Of a DNA stretch of 64,000 nt, positions 16,829-25,313 are shown piece after piece. The notes beneath the pieces were generated by a model. The model was not told the DNA's origin. It did no database searches and saw nothing but the letters and a program-made list of their open reading frames with translations. The stretch's first letter is position 1. Each line of letters opens with the position of its first letter. The stretch lies in assembly GCA_965276665.1 (NCBI GenBank), contig OZ255620.1:2976001-3040000 (forward strand), read 5' to 3'. Made by a program: the position numbers and the translations under genes. Source of the DNA: CAWGJC01 sp965276665. Lineage in GTDB: Bacteria > Pseudomonadota > Alphaproteobacteria > Acetobacterales > Acetobacteraceae.

Positions 16829-18505
16829 TCAGGCGGCGCGGACGCTCTGCACGAAGGTGCTGAGCTCGGCGGACAAGCGCTCGGCCTGGCGCGAGAGCTC
16901 GCCGGCCGCGCCCAGCACCTCGCCGGCGGCGCTGCCGGTCTCGTTGGCCGCCTGGCTGACGCCGGTGATGTTGACGGTGACGCGCTGCGCGCTTTCCGCG
17001 GTCTGCTGGACGTTGCGGGCGATCTCGGCGGTCGCCGCGCCCTGCTCCTCGACCGCGGCGGCGATCGTCGTCGAGATCGCGCTCACCTCGTCGATCACCG
17101 CCGCGATCCCCTCGATCGCACCCACCGCCTCCCGCGTCGCCGCCTGGATGTGCATGATCTGCGCCGCGATCTCCTCCGTCGCCTTCGCCGTCTGGTTCGC
17201 CAGGCCCTTCACCTCGGAGGCGACCACCGCGAACCCCTTCCCGGCCTCCCCCGCCCGCGCCGCCTCGATCGTCGCGTTCAGCGCCAGCAGGTTCGTCTGC
17301 CCGGCAATGCTGGTGATCAGCGCCACCACATCGCCGATCTTCTGCGCCCCCTCCGCCAGCGTGCGCACCACCTGGTCCGTCCGCCGCGCATCCTCCACCG
17401 CCTTGCCGGTCATCCGCGCCGATTGCGACACCTGCCGCGTGATCTCGCTGATCGACGCAGACAGCTCCTCCGCCGCAGACGCAACCGTCTGCACGCCCGC
17501 GCCCGCCTCCTCCGCCGCAGCCGCGACGGTGACGGCGCGGTCATTCGCCTGCGTCGCAGTGCCGCTCATCGAGCGGGCCGTCGCCTCGAGCTCGGTGGAG
17601 GCGGCGGAGAGCTGACCGGCGAGGCCGCTCGCCTGGCTCTCGAACCCGTGCACGAGCCGCGCGAGCTCCGCCGCCCGCGCTTCCTTGGCCGCGCGCTCGG
17701 CCGCGCTCTCCGCGGTCAGGCGGTCGGCCTCGATCATGTTGTCGCGGAACACCCGCACCGCGGCGGCCATGGCGCCGATCTCGTCGCTGCGGCCGATCCC
17801 CGGCACCTCGGTGGCGAGGTCGCGGTCGGCGAGGCGGCGCATCGCGCTCGTCATGCGGGCGATCGGCGCGGAGATGCTGCGCACCATCGCGGATCCGAGC
17901 GCCGCGCAGGCGGCGGCGAGCGCGATCAGCACGATGATGATCCAGAGATGAGCGGCGCGGCTGAGCGCGTTGGCCCTGCCGGCGATGCTCTGGCCTTCAC
18001 CGAAGTTCAGCGCCACGTCATCGTTGAGCGCGGCGCGAAGCGCGTTGACCTGCGGGTTGGTCTCATCGAGGTAGGTGACTGCCTGGGTGAACTGGCTGCT
18101 CTGCACCATCTGCCGCACCTTGGCGTCGATCTGCATGTAGTTGGCCCATTGCGCGCTCAGGCTCTCGGCTAGGTGCTTTTCCTCGCCGGCATCAACGAGC
18201 GGACGATAGGCGGCGAACTCGCGGTCGAACAGTGCCTTCTGCTCCTCGCTCAGCTGGAGGACCTGCTGGCGCCGCGCCTCGCTGGGAGTGGTTACGGATA
18301 TATACTCATTGAGCCGCAGCCGCTCGAGCGCGCGCCCCATCAGGCCGAGATGATAGGTCGAGGGCAGGAAATCGTTGCGCACCGTCGCCGCGCTGTCGTC
18401 GACGGTCGCGAGCCGGTTCATCGCGAAGAGGCCTAGGCCGACGGTGCCGAGCACCACCAGGGCGAACGCGGCGATCACCCGCGTGCGAATGCTGAACCGG
18501 TTCAT
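16829..18505 (-). CDS. Methyl-accepting chemotaxis protein
   Basis: About 558 aa from MNRFSIRTRVIAAFAL. A first membrane helix (residues ~8-30), a ~160-residue periplasmic helical sensor region (four-helix-bundle type) and a second helix (LWIIIVLIALAAACAALGSAMV) come first. A HAMP segment (MRRLADRDLATEVPG) and the cytoplasmic signalling domain follow. The hairpin tip is nearly canonical: QTNLLALNATIEAARAGEAG, KGFAVVASEVKGLA. It modulates a CheA/CheW complex. No che genes are nearby, so it is an orphan receptor of unknown ligand. Confidence 0.92.
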   Translation of the reverse strand: MNRFSIRTRVIAAFALVVLGTVGLGLFAMNRLATVDDSAATVRNDFLPSTYHLGLMGRALERLRLNEYISVTTPSEARRQQVLQLSEEQKALFDREFAAYRPLVDAGEEKHLAESLSAQWANYMQIDAKVRQMVQSSQFTQAVTYLDETNPQVNALRAALNDDVALNFGEGQSIAGRANALSRAAHLWIIIVLIALAAACAALGSAMVRSISAPIARMTSAMRRLADRDLATEVPGIGRSDEIGAMAAAVRVFRDNMIEADRLTAESAAERAAKEARAAELARLVHGFESQASGLAGQLSAASTELEATARSMSGTATQANDRAVTVAAAAEEAGAGVQTVASAAEELSASISEITRQVSQSARMTGKAVEDARRTDQVVRTLAEGAQKIGDVVALITSIAGQTNLLALNATIEAARAGEAGKGFAVVASEVKGLANQTAKATEEIAAQIMHIQAATREAVGAIEGIAAVIDEVSAISTTIAAAVEEQGAATAEIARNVQQTAESAQRVTVNITGVSQAANETGSAAGEVLGAAGELSRQAERLSAELSTFVQSVRAA

Positions 18506-18618
18506 GCTCTGAGGCTCCGAGGCGAGTTGGACCTCGATTAAGCCTGGAATGTGTAAAGCCCGAGTGAAGCGTGCGGCCGGCACCCGCCCCGGATCGGCAG
18601 GCGCCGGCCGTCCGGATG

Positions 18619-19218
18619 TCAGCCGAACAGCTTGGTCGCGACCTCGGCGACATGCCTGCCCTGGAAGCGCGCGCCGGCGAGCTCGTTCTCGCTCGGCTTG
18701 CGCGACCCGTCGCCGCCCGCGATCGTGGTGGCGCCGTACGGGCTGCCGCCGGTGATCTCGTCGAGCTTGAGCTGTCCCTGGAAGGAATAGGGCAGGCCGA
18801 CCACCACCAGGCCGAAATGCAGCATGTTGGTGATCAGCGAGAACAGCGTCGTCTCCTGCCCGCCATGCTGGCTCGCCGTCGAGGTGAAGGCGGCGCCGAC
18901 CTTGCCGTTCAGCGCGCCGCGCATCCAGAGCCCGCCGGCCTGGTCGAGGAAGGCGGCCATCTGCGAGGGCACGCGGCCGAAGCGCGTCGGCGTGCCGATG
19001 ATGATGGCGTCATGGGCCGCGAGCTCATCGATGGTGGCGACGGGCGCCGCCTGGTCGAGCTTGAAATGCGCATTGCGCGCGACCTCCTCCGGCGCGGTCT
19101 CGGGCACCCGGCGGATCGCCACCTCGGCGCCCGCCTCCCGCGCGCCCGCCGCGACCGCCTCCGCCATCGTCTCGACATGGCCGTAGCTCGAGTAATACAG
19201 CACCAGAACCTTGGGCAT
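18619..19218 (-). CDS. wrbA: NAD(P)H:quinone oxidoreductase WrbA
   Basis: 199 aa from MPKVLVLYYSSYGHVE, the FMN-binding flavodoxin start of WrbA. Other signatures are GTPTRFGRVPSQMAAFLDQ, STASQHGGQETTL and GGSPYGATTIAGGDGSR. WrbA makes two-electron reductions of quinones using NAD(P)H and FMN, limiting redox cycling. It lies just downstream of the pirin gene on the same strand and probably shares its transcript. Confidence 0.93.
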   Translation of the reverse strand: MPKVLVLYYSSYGHVETMAEAVAAGAREAGAEVAIRRVPETAPEEVARNAHFKLDQAAPVATIDELAAHDAIIIGTPTRFGRVPSQMAAFLDQAGGLWMRGALNGKVGAAFTSTASQHGGQETTLFSLITNMLHFGLVVVGLPYSFQGQLKLDEITGGSPYGATTIAGGDGSRKPSENELAGARFQGRHVAEVATKLFG

Positions 19219-19247
19219 CTTGCTCTCCTGCAATGGGATCGGCGGGA

Positions 19248-19946
19248 TCAGGCGGCGTCCACGAGGACGATCTCGGCATCCTCGAGCGCGGTGACGTCGA
19301 GTTGTTCCGGCCCGGTGACGGCGACGCCGTCGCGCGCTCCGGCGACGGCGCCGTTCACGCTGATGCGGCCGGCCGAGGCGACGAGATAAAGGTGGCGGCC
19401 GGCTGCCAGCGCATAGGACGCGGTTTCGCCGGAGCTCAGCGTGGCGCCGGCGACGCGCGCATCGGCGCGGATCGGCAGCGCCTCCTCGTCGCCCGGGAGG
19501 CCGCTCGCCAGCGGCACGAAGCGGCCGGTCCGCGCCGCCTTAGGGAAGGGCCGCGTGCCCAAGGACGGCGCGCCGCCCTGCACGGTCGGGCGGATCCAGA
19601 TCTGGAACAGCCGCGTTGGCACTGTCTCCCGGTTGTATTCCGCATGCGCGATGCCGCTGCCGGCCGACATCACCTGGACGTCGCCCGCCTCGGTGCGGCC
19701 GCGATTGCCCTGATTGTCCTCATGGGTGATCGCGCCCTCGCGGACATAGGTGATGATCTCCATCTCGCGGTGCGGATGCGGCGGGAAGCCGGCGCCGGCG
19801 GCGATGGTGTCGTCGTTCCACACGCGGATGCGGCCCCAGCCGTCGCGCGCCGGGTCGCGGAACTCCGCGAAGGAGAAATGATGGAGGGCGTCGAGCCAGC
19901 CATGGTCGGCCGCGCCGAGTGTCGCGAAGGGTCTCACCTCGATCAT
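19248..19946 (-). CDS. Pirin family protein
   Basis: 232 aa from MIEVRPFATLG. The bicupin pirin signatures are present, including the metal ligands in PPHPHREMEIITYV and the GDVQVMSAGSGIAHAEYN segment. Bacterial pirins (YhhW type) have quercetinase-like activity or act as redox-responsive binding partners. It is divergent from a LysR regulator, a common arrangement in which the regulator controls pirin and quinone-stress genes such as the wrbA gene downstream. Confidence 0.9.
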   Translation of the reverse strand: MIEVRPFATLGAADHGWLDALHHFSFAEFRDPARDGWGRIRVWNDDTIAAGAGFPPHPHREMEIITYVREGAITHEDNQGNRGRTEAGDVQVMSAGSGIAHAEYNRETVPTRLFQIWIRPTVQGGAPSLGTRPFPKAARTGRFVPLASGLPGDEEALPIRADARVAGATLSSGETASYALAAGRHLYLVASAGRISVNGAVAGARDGVAVTGPEQLDVTALEDAEIVLVDAA

Positions 19947-20020
19947 GTCGAAATCCTCCGATGGGATCGACGCCACAGGTGGCGCTTCCGGAGTTGGAGC
20001 GAAGCGCATACGATCGAAAA

Positions 20021-20033
20021 CCAGCGTTTCTGG
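20021..20033. promoter_or_regulatory. Palindrome in the pirin/LysR divergent region, candidate LysR box
   Basis: CCAGCGTTTCTGG is an interrupted dyad (CCAG...CTGG) lying 7 nt before the LysR start, in the ~94-bp divergent gap. LysR proteins bind such dyads and often autoregulate. Only position and symmetry support this. Confidence 0.3.
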
Positions 20034-20040
20034 AAATGCC

Positions 20041-20961
20041 ATGTCCACGCTCCCCGATTTCGAGGCCTGGGCGATCTTCGCGCGGGTGGTGGAGGCCGGC
20101 TCGTTCTCCCGCGCGGCGGCCGAGCTGGAGCTCTCCAAGGCGACCGTGTCAAAGGCGCTGACGCGGCTCGAGGCGCGGCTCGGCACGCCGCTCCTGCACC
20201 GGAGCTCGCGCCGCCTGTCGCTCACGCCGAGCGGCGGCGCGGCGCTCGAACGGGCGACGCGCCTGCTCGCGGAAGGCGACGCGCTCGAGGATGCGGTGCG
20301 CGATCGCACCAGCGAGCCGCGCGGACTGGTCAGGCTCACCGCGCCGCTCTCCTTCGGCATCCGCACGCTCGGCCCGCTGCTGCCGGACTTTCTCGGCCGC
20401 CATCCCGGCGTCTCGATCGATCTGCAGCTGACCGACCGCCGCTCCGATCTCGTCGCCGACGGGATCGACGTCGCGCTGCGCATCGGGGTGCTCGCCGATT
20501 CCGCGCTGCGCGCCCGGCGGCTCTATGGCATCGCACGGCTGCTCGTCGCCTCGCCCGGCTATCTCGCGCGGGAAGGCGCGCCGGCGCATCCGCGCGAGCT
20601 CGCGCGGCATGCCGCGATCCTGTTCACCCATATCCCCGCCCCGGCGCTCTGGCGGTTCCGCCACAAGCGGGAAGGGACATGCGAGGTGCGGGTCGATGGC
20701 AGGTTGCGCCTCGACAATGCGGATGTGGGGTTCGCGGCCCTGATCGCCGGCGTCGGGTTGGGCGAGATGCCGGAATTCATGGTGTGGGACGCGCTGCGGG
20801 ACGGGACGCTCGTGAAGCTCCTGCCGGAGTGGCGGACAGCGCCGGCGGCGCTGCACATCGTGACACCCCCGGGGCCCGTGCGCCCGGCCCGCGTCGAGGC
20901 GCTGATCGCCTTCCTGGCGAAGAACCTGACCCGTGCGCCCTGGGCCGAGCCGGTCGAGTAG
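20041..20961 (+). CDS. LysR-family transcriptional regulator
   Basis: 306 aa. The N-terminal winged HTH is typical (FARVVEAGSFSRAAAELELSKATVSKALTRLEARLGTPLLHR), followed by the periplasmic-binding-like effector domain (LVRLTAPLSFGIRTLGPLLPDFL, VDVALRIG-like segment). I start at ATG of MSTLPDFEAW, because upstream in-frame sequence runs antisense into pirin. The group with DVALRIGVL in the effector domain (DsdC/YhjC-like) often controls divergent oxidoreductase genes, here pirin and wrbA. Confidence 0.9.
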   Translation: MSTLPDFEAWAIFARVVEAGSFSRAAAELELSKATVSKALTRLEARLGTPLLHRSSRRLSLTPSGGAALERATRLLAEGDALEDAVRDRTSEPRGLVRLTAPLSFGIRTLGPLLPDFLGRHPGVSIDLQLTDRRSDLVADGIDVALRIGVLADSALRARRLYGIARLLVASPGYLAREGAPAHPRELARHAAILFTHIPAPALWRFRHKREGTCEVRVDGRLRLDNADVGFAALIAGVGLGEMPEFMVWDALRDGTLVKLLPEWRTAPAALHIVTPPGPVRPARVEALIAFLAKNLTRAPWAEPVE

Positions 20962-20987
20962 CCGCCCGCGGCGGCGTAGCGGATTCT

Positions 20988-21187
20988 AAGGCCAGGGGCT
21001 CTGCCCCTGGACCCCGCCAAGAGCCCTTAGGACCCGAATGGCGCTTTGCGCGGAGCGCAACCACCATGCGGGGACGACATCCGGCGTTTGGGTTGCCCGC
21101 GATCTCGACAGCGCTTCGCGCGAAGCGCCAATCAGGGTTCCAAGGGCTCCGCCCTTGGCGGGGTGCAGGGGCGGAGCCCCTGGCCTT
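20988..21187. repeat. AAGGCC inverted-repeat element, copy B (most symmetric copy)
   Basis: About 200 bp. The left arm AAGGCCAGGGGCTCTGCCCC is mirrored by the right arm GGGGCGGAGCCCCTGGCCTT. The inner arms CCGCCAAGAGCCCTTAGG and CCAAGGGCTCCGCCCTTGGC face each other. The centre has TGGCGCTTTGCGCGGAGCGC facing GCGCTTCGCGCGAAGCGCCA. It lies between two convergent genes and ends 7 nt from the sulfotransferase stop. No coding content. Confidence 0.85.
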
Positions 21188-21194
21188 CAAGCCC

Positions 21195-21983
21195 TCAAGG
21201 GCGACTGGGGGCAGCGCCTCTGCCCAGATCGACCACATACCGCACGAAGCGGAGCGCGCAGGCGGGGTGGTAGCCGAAGCGGGGCATCCAGTCGCTCAGC
21301 TGATGCTCCACCACCGCCGCGTGGGCGGGCAGCAGCATCTCGGTCCAGCGGCCGGTGCGGCCGTCGCGGCCGGCATGGTGGCGGTGCCAATGCGTGCGGC
21401 GGTCGTAGACGTCGCCGGAGCCGACGTCGCGCACCGTGGTCGGCAGCTCCGCGAGGCGGGCGATCAGCCCTTCCACCGCCTCGCGCCGCGTGTTCCGAAA
21501 AATGCGGTCGCGGTCCGCCGGCGTCAGCCTGCCGCCGAGATGCGCGGCGATGCGGTCGAGCGTGCCGGGGTCGTCGGTGAAGCCGTTTTCATAATGGAGC
21601 AGCAGCGTGCGCGGATCGGCGGCGAGCATCGTGCAGGATTCGGCCGAGCGCCGGACATGGGCGAGCGCGACCGCCAGCTGGTAGCGCTGGTGCTGCATCA
21701 GCGAGACCACCGCGTCGCGCGGGTCGCGCACGGTGACGAAGATCGCGTCGGAGAGGCGCTCCGCCGCCGCGCGCACCTCCGGGACGAGGTGGTGGGATTT
21801 CACCACCTGGCGCGGCTCGGTCCCGGCTTCGCCCGGCGTCCCGAGCCCGGCGAGATCCTGGCGGACGGTGACGAAGCGGCTTCGCGGCGGCTCGGCGTCG
21901 ATCGTCGCCGCGATCTCCAGCACCGTGTTGAACAGCCAGGTCGAGCCGCTCGAGAACATGCCCTGGCACCAGACGACGCTCAA
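21195..21983 (-). CDS. Sulfotransferase family protein
   Basis: 262 aa. A PAPS-binding 5'-phosphosulfate loop is visible at the N terminus (GMFSSGSTWLFN) and the 3'-phosphate motif as FVTVRDPRDAVVSLMQH, the two hallmark elements of sulfotransferases. Substrate contacts cannot be assigned. No PAPS-synthesis or polysaccharide genes are adjacent. Alternatives in this fold (nucleotide-binding kinases) are less likely because both motifs are present in the right order. Confidence 0.78.
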   Translation of the reverse strand: MSVVWCQGMFSSGSTWLFNTVLEIAATIDAEPPRSRFVTVRQDLAGLGTPGEAGTEPRQVVKSHHLVPEVRAAAERLSDAIFVTVRDPRDAVVSLMQHQRYQLAVALAHVRRSAESCTMLAADPRTLLLHYENGFTDDPGTLDRIAAHLGGRLTPADRDRIFRNTRREAVEGLIARLAELPTTVRDVGSGDVYDRRTHWHRHHAGRDGRTGRWTEMLLPAHAAVVEHQLSDWMPRFGYHPACALRFVRYVVDLGRGAAPSRP

Positions 21984-22011
21984 CCGGATCCCTCCGCTCG
22001 CACGAGCCTCC

Positions 22012-22118
22012 TAGAGCATCATCCGTCCGAACGGAATCGTTCGAGCGGATAAAGATGCTCGCCAAAACAAAGAACGAGAGCCTGTGGAGTGAGCGAATGC
22101 GAACGGAACAGGCTCTAG
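22012..22118. repeat. 107-bp composite foldback bounded by CTAG
   Basis: CTAG at 22012-22015 and 22115-22118 enclose two back-to-back inverted repeats. AGAGCATCATCCG faces CGGATAAAGATGCTC, and GAGAGCCTGT faces ACAGGCTCT. It fills the space between the sulfotransferase start and the next gene's stop. CTAG ends suggest a 4-bp (YTAR-type) target duplication, so it may be a non-autonomous IS5-group derivative. Confidence 0.7.
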
Positions 22119-22119
22119 G

Positions 22120-22500
22120 TTACGGCGTGAACGGGAAGCGAAACAGCCAGGGCCGGCCGAGATTGCCGTCGGGGATGGAGAGATGCGCGCAATCGGGGTC
22201 GACCACGGCGGCGAGCACGCTTCGCGCATAGGGGCGGAGCGCCGGCGTGTCCACCCGGTCGGCATCCTCGGCGGCGATCGTCGCGTCCACCGCCTTGTTC
22301 GCCTCGTCCACGACCACGAGCAGCGAGATCGGGCCGCTCACCTCCGCGCCCGCGGGCAGGTGCCAGCACGCATGCACCTCCTTCTGCACCGCGTCGCGCT
22401 GCGCCTCGGTCAGCACGCGGACCGACTTGTCCGCGGCCCGGGCGTGCGGGATGGAAAGCAGGAGCGGGAGCAGAAACAGAAACGGAAGAAGACGCGGCAT
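22120..22500 (-). CDS. Small exported protein, TonB/TolA C-terminal-like
   Basis: 126 aa with a clear signal peptide (LLPFLFLLPLLLSIPHARAADK). The mature part, VQKEVHACWHLPAGAE...ISLLVVVDEANKAVDATI...ARSVLAAVVDPDC, resembles the TolA/TonB C-terminal domain (I-x-x-CW-x-x-P pattern), which here stands alone without an energy-transducing helix. Two cysteines could form a disulfide in the periplasm. No function is assigned; the similarity is by motif only. Confidence 0.7.
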   Translation of the reverse strand: MPRLLPFLFLLPLLLSIPHARAADKSVRVLTEAQRDAVQKEVHACWHLPAGAEVSGPISLLVVVDEANKAVDATIAAEDADRVDTPALRPYARSVLAAVVDPDCAHLSIPDGNLGRPWLFRFPFTP

Positions 22501-22564
22501 GCCGGCAGCATGCGGCCGCTTGATTGAGAACCCGCTAACGCGGGTGCCTTGATCGGGAGCTTGC

Positions 22565-23323
22565 TCACACAGATGGGCGCGCTTCCACCATCAGCCGCTT
22601 CATCTCCCGTACCGCCGCCGGCAGGCCGTCGAACACCGCCTGGCCGAGCAGGAAATGCCCGATATTCAGCTCCCGCACCTCCGGCAGCGCCGCCACCGCG
22701 CCGACATTGGCGAAGGTCAGCCCATGGCCGGCATGGCATTCGAGGCCGAGCGAGGACGTGAGCGCGGCGGCGCGCCGCAGCCGGTCGAGCTCCGCCGCCG
22801 GGTCGGCCGCATCGGCATAGGCGCCGGTGTGGAGTTCCACCACCGGCGCGCCGAGGGCGGCGGCGGCCTCCAGCTGATGCGGGTCGGGGTCGATGAACAG
22901 CGAGACGCGGCTGCCGGCTTCGCGCAGCGCCGCGACGACCGGCGCGAGCGCGGCGCGCTGGCCGGCGGCGTCGAGCCCGCCCTCGGTGGTGACCTCGGCG
23001 CGCCGCTCGGGCACCAGGCAGCAGGCATGCGGGCGGACCCGGCGGGCGATCCCCACCATCTCGTCGGTCGCCGCCATCTCCAGGTTGAGCGGGACACCGA
23101 TGCCGGCGCGGACCGCATCCACATCCGCGTCGCGGATATGGCGGCGATCCTCGCGCAGATGGATGGTGATCCCGTCCGCCCCGGCGGCGACCGCCGCCTG
23201 CGCCGCCAGCAGCGGGTCCGGATGCGCGCCGCCGCGCGCGTTGCGGAGCGTGGCGACGTGATCGACATTCACGCCCAAGCGCAGCGGGGGCAATCGCAAC
23301 GGCGGCGGCCCGGTCAATGCCAT
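22565..23323 (-). CDS. pdxJ: Pyridoxine 5'-phosphate synthase PdxJ
   Basis: 252 aa TIM-barrel enzyme of the DXP-dependent vitamin B6 pathway. It condenses 1-amino-propan-2-one 3-phosphate with deoxyxylulose 5-phosphate to pyridoxine 5'-phosphate. Conserved blocks are LGVNVDHVATLRNARGG, ITIHLREDRRHI, CLVPERRAEVTTEGGLD and ELNIGHFLLGQAVFDGL. Its start follows the pdxA stop by one base, so consecutive pathway steps are co-translated. Confidence 0.96.
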   Translation of the reverse strand: MALTGPPPLRLPPLRLGVNVDHVATLRNARGGAHPDPLLAAQAAVAAGADGITIHLREDRRHIRDADVDAVRAGIGVPLNLEMAATDEMVGIARRVRPHACCLVPERRAEVTTEGGLDAAGQRAALAPVVAALREAGSRVSLFIDPDPHQLEAAAALGAPVVELHTGAYADAADPAAELDRLRRAAALTSSLGLECHAGHGLTFANVGAVAALPEVRELNIGHFLLGQAVFDGLPAAVREMKRLMVEARPSV

Positions 23324-23324
23324 C

Positions 23325-24287
23325 TCAGCCTCCTCGTGCCGTCGCCATCGAAGCGGCCAGACGGATCGCCTCGATCAGGCTCGCCGGATCGGCCCGGCCG
23401 CTGCCGGCAATATCGTACGCCGTGCCGTGATCGGGCGAGGTGCGGACGATCGGCAGGCCGAGCGTCACGTTCACCCCGCGATGCATGTCGAGCGTCTTCA
23501 ACGGGATCAGCGCCTGATCGTGATACATGCAGATCGCCACATCATAGCGGGCGCGCGCCGCCTCGGTGAACATCGTGTCCGGCGGCCAGGGCCCCGACGC
23601 ATCGATCCCCTCCGACCGCAGCTGCGCGATCGCCGGCGCGATGAAGGCGATCTCCTCGCCCCCCATCGTACCCTGCTCGCCGGCATGCGGGTTGAGCCCC
23701 GCCACCGCGAGGCGCGGCCGCGCGATGCCGAAATCCCGCGCCAGCGCCGCCGCCGTCACCCGCGCCGCCGCCAGAATGGCCGCCGCATCAAGCGCGTCCA
23801 GGGCCTTGCGCAGGCCGAGATGGATCGTCACCGGCACCACCCGCAAGGCCGGCGCGGCCAGCATCATCACCGGCGATCCCGCCGCCCCGGTCAGCGCGCC
23901 CAGAAACTCGGTGTGCCCCGGATAGGCGAAGCCGGTCGCATAGAGCGCCGCCTTGTTGATCGGGTTGGTCACCACCCCGCCGACCTCGCCCGCCATCGCC
24001 AGGCGAACCGCCCGCTCGATGCTCTCGACGGTCGCCGCCCCGTTCGCCGGATCCGGCCGTCCCGGCACCGCAGGCGCGCCCAACGCCACCGGCCAGACCG
24101 GCAAGGCCAACGCGAAATCCCCAACCTCGCTCACCGACCGCACCACCCGAACCGGGACGCCGGCAAGCCGCGCGGGATCATCCACCGCCACAAACACCGG
24201 CCCCGACTCCCGCAAGGCAAGCCACGCCTTCACGGTCAACTCCCCGCCAATCCCGGCCGGATCCCCCATCGTGATCGCCAGTCTCAT
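23325..24287 (-). CDS. pdxA: 4-hydroxythreonine-4-phosphate dehydrogenase PdxA
   Basis: 320 aa NAD-dependent dehydrogenase that supplies the amino-ketone phosphate used by PdxJ. Blocks seen are ITMGDPAGIGGELTVKAW at the N terminus, VTNPINKAALYATG, AGLNPHAGEQGTMGGEE (metal/substrate region) and CMYHDQALIPLKTLD with GTAYDIAGSGRAD near the end. The length is normal. It is the first gene of the pdxA-pdxJ pair. Confidence 0.96.
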   Translation of the reverse strand: MRLAITMGDPAGIGGELTVKAWLALRESGPVFVAVDDPARLAGVPVRVVRSVSEVGDFALALPVWPVALGAPAVPGRPDPANGAATVESIERAVRLAMAGEVGGVVTNPINKAALYATGFAYPGHTEFLGALTGAAGSPVMMLAAPALRVVPVTIHLGLRKALDALDAAAILAAARVTAAALARDFGIARPRLAVAGLNPHAGEQGTMGGEEIAFIAPAIAQLRSEGIDASGPWPPDTMFTEAARARYDVAICMYHDQALIPLKTLDMHRGVNVTLGLPIVRTSPDHGTAYDIAGSGRADPASLIEAIRLAASMATARGG

Positions 24288-24339
24288 GGCGAAAAGGCAG
24301 GCTGCGCGAAAACCCCAACGGCTTGGCGTTCCTCTGAGC

Positions 24340-25047
24340 TCACCATGGAACGGTGCGCCCGAGGTAGTCGAGGTATTGCAGCCCGGCCTTGCCCTGCAGG
24401 CCCATCAGTGTGTTGACCAGGCTTGGAACGCTGTCTTCGACATTCAGGCGTGCGTCTGGACCGCCAAGTTCCGTGCGGACCCAGCCGGGCGCCGTCAACA
24501 CCATCGCCCTCGGATCGTCCGAATGACGCGCCGCGAAGCTGCGCATAAACGTGTTCAGCGCGGCTTTGCTACCGCGGTACACTTCCCGCATCCCGTTCGT
24601 GTTGTTCGCCACGCTTCCCTGCCCCGACGACATCACCCCGATCGTGCCCGTGGGGGGAACAAGATCCTGCAGAGCTTCGAGGACGCGCATCGGGCTCAGG
24701 GCGTTCGTCACCATCACGCGCACGAACTCCTCCGTCGAGACATCGGCGATGGCTTCATCCGGGTTGCTGTTGGTGACGCCAGGGTTCACGAACAATACGT
24801 CGAAAATCCTTCGAGCCAGGCGGGCGCGTAGCGCGGCGATCTGGTCCGGGAAATTGATGTCAACCGTCTCGATCTCAAGCTGGCTGTCTGATCTGGCCGC
24901 GAGGTCATGCAACTTCGTTCGGCTTTCGCCGCGGACGGTCCCGACCACATGCCAGCCGTGCTTCAGATACTCTTCGGCCATGGCGTAGCCAAGGCCACGT
25001 GACGCGCCGATGAGCAGGATGGTCTTCGTCGAGGACGAGCTTGGCAT
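24340..25047 (-). CDS. Short-chain dehydrogenase/reductase (SDR)
   Basis: About 235 aa from MPSSSSTKTILLIGASRG, with GGAAG ~7 nt upstream. The classical SDR nucleotide motif is GASRGLGYAMAEEYLKHGW. The catalytic Tyr/Lys lies in REVYRGSKAALNTFMRSF (Y-x3-K), preceded by GTIGVMSSGQGS, where Ser is the third catalytic residue. It is a cytosolic NAD(P) oxidoreductase of unknown substrate. Its codon use is slightly less GC-extreme than its neighbours, in a short stretch (24.3-27.1 kb) that also contains a LysR remnant and a transposase scrap, which hints at acquired DNA. Confidence 0.85.
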   Translation of the reverse strand: MPSSSSTKTILLIGASRGLGYAMAEEYLKHGWHVVGTVRGESRTKLHDLAARSDSQLEIETVDINFPDQIAALRARLARRIFDVLFVNPGVTNSNPDEAIADVSTEEFVRVMVTNALSPMRVLEALQDLVPPTGTIGVMSSGQGSVANNTNGMREVYRGSKAALNTFMRSFAARHSDDPRAMVLTAPGWVRTELGGPDARLNVEDSVPSLVNTLMGLQGKAGLQYLDYLGRTVPW

Positions 25048-25178
25048 ATTCAAACTTCCCATGAATGGCGTTGAGTTGACAGGCGGCGCAGTTGGGAGGG
25101 CGGCGATAGCCCAGCTTTGCCGCGCGAGACGCCATGTCATGAGACACGCACCACGCGCTGTCCTGCTGAGCTTCGCGT

Positions 25179-25262
25179 ATGCCTGACTTGGACCTGAACC
25201 TTCTTACGGCCTTGGATGCGCTGTTGGACGCCGACCCCGCCCATCGCTGGCTGCGTGGCAGC
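25179..25262 (+). pseudogene. LysR-family regulator remnant with internal deletion
   Basis: The short frame begins MPDLDLNLLTALDALL, the typical first residues of a LysR-type HTH domain, and runs directly into DADPAHRWLRG, which resembles the last residues of LysR effector domains. Nearly all of the ~300-residue protein is missing. It is divergent from the SDR gene, the normal place for its regulator. Downstream codons lose coding character. The reading rests on two short motifs, so it is moderately secure. Confidence 0.5.
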
Positions 25263-25313
25263 CGTTTTGTCGAACTCGCCGGTGCGCATGGGCCGCCATC
25301 TCCGGTTCCAACC

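Noticed and set aside
19233..22052. Long + strand frame across pirin, LysR and sulfotransferase genes
   Set aside because: Crosses genes on both strands and a repeat; the real + strand gene here is the LysR regulator in another frame.
23325..24287. Open frames antisense to pdxA with His/Arg repeats
   Set aside because: Composition is typical of the reverse frame of GC-rich coding DNA; PdxA motifs are on the other strand.
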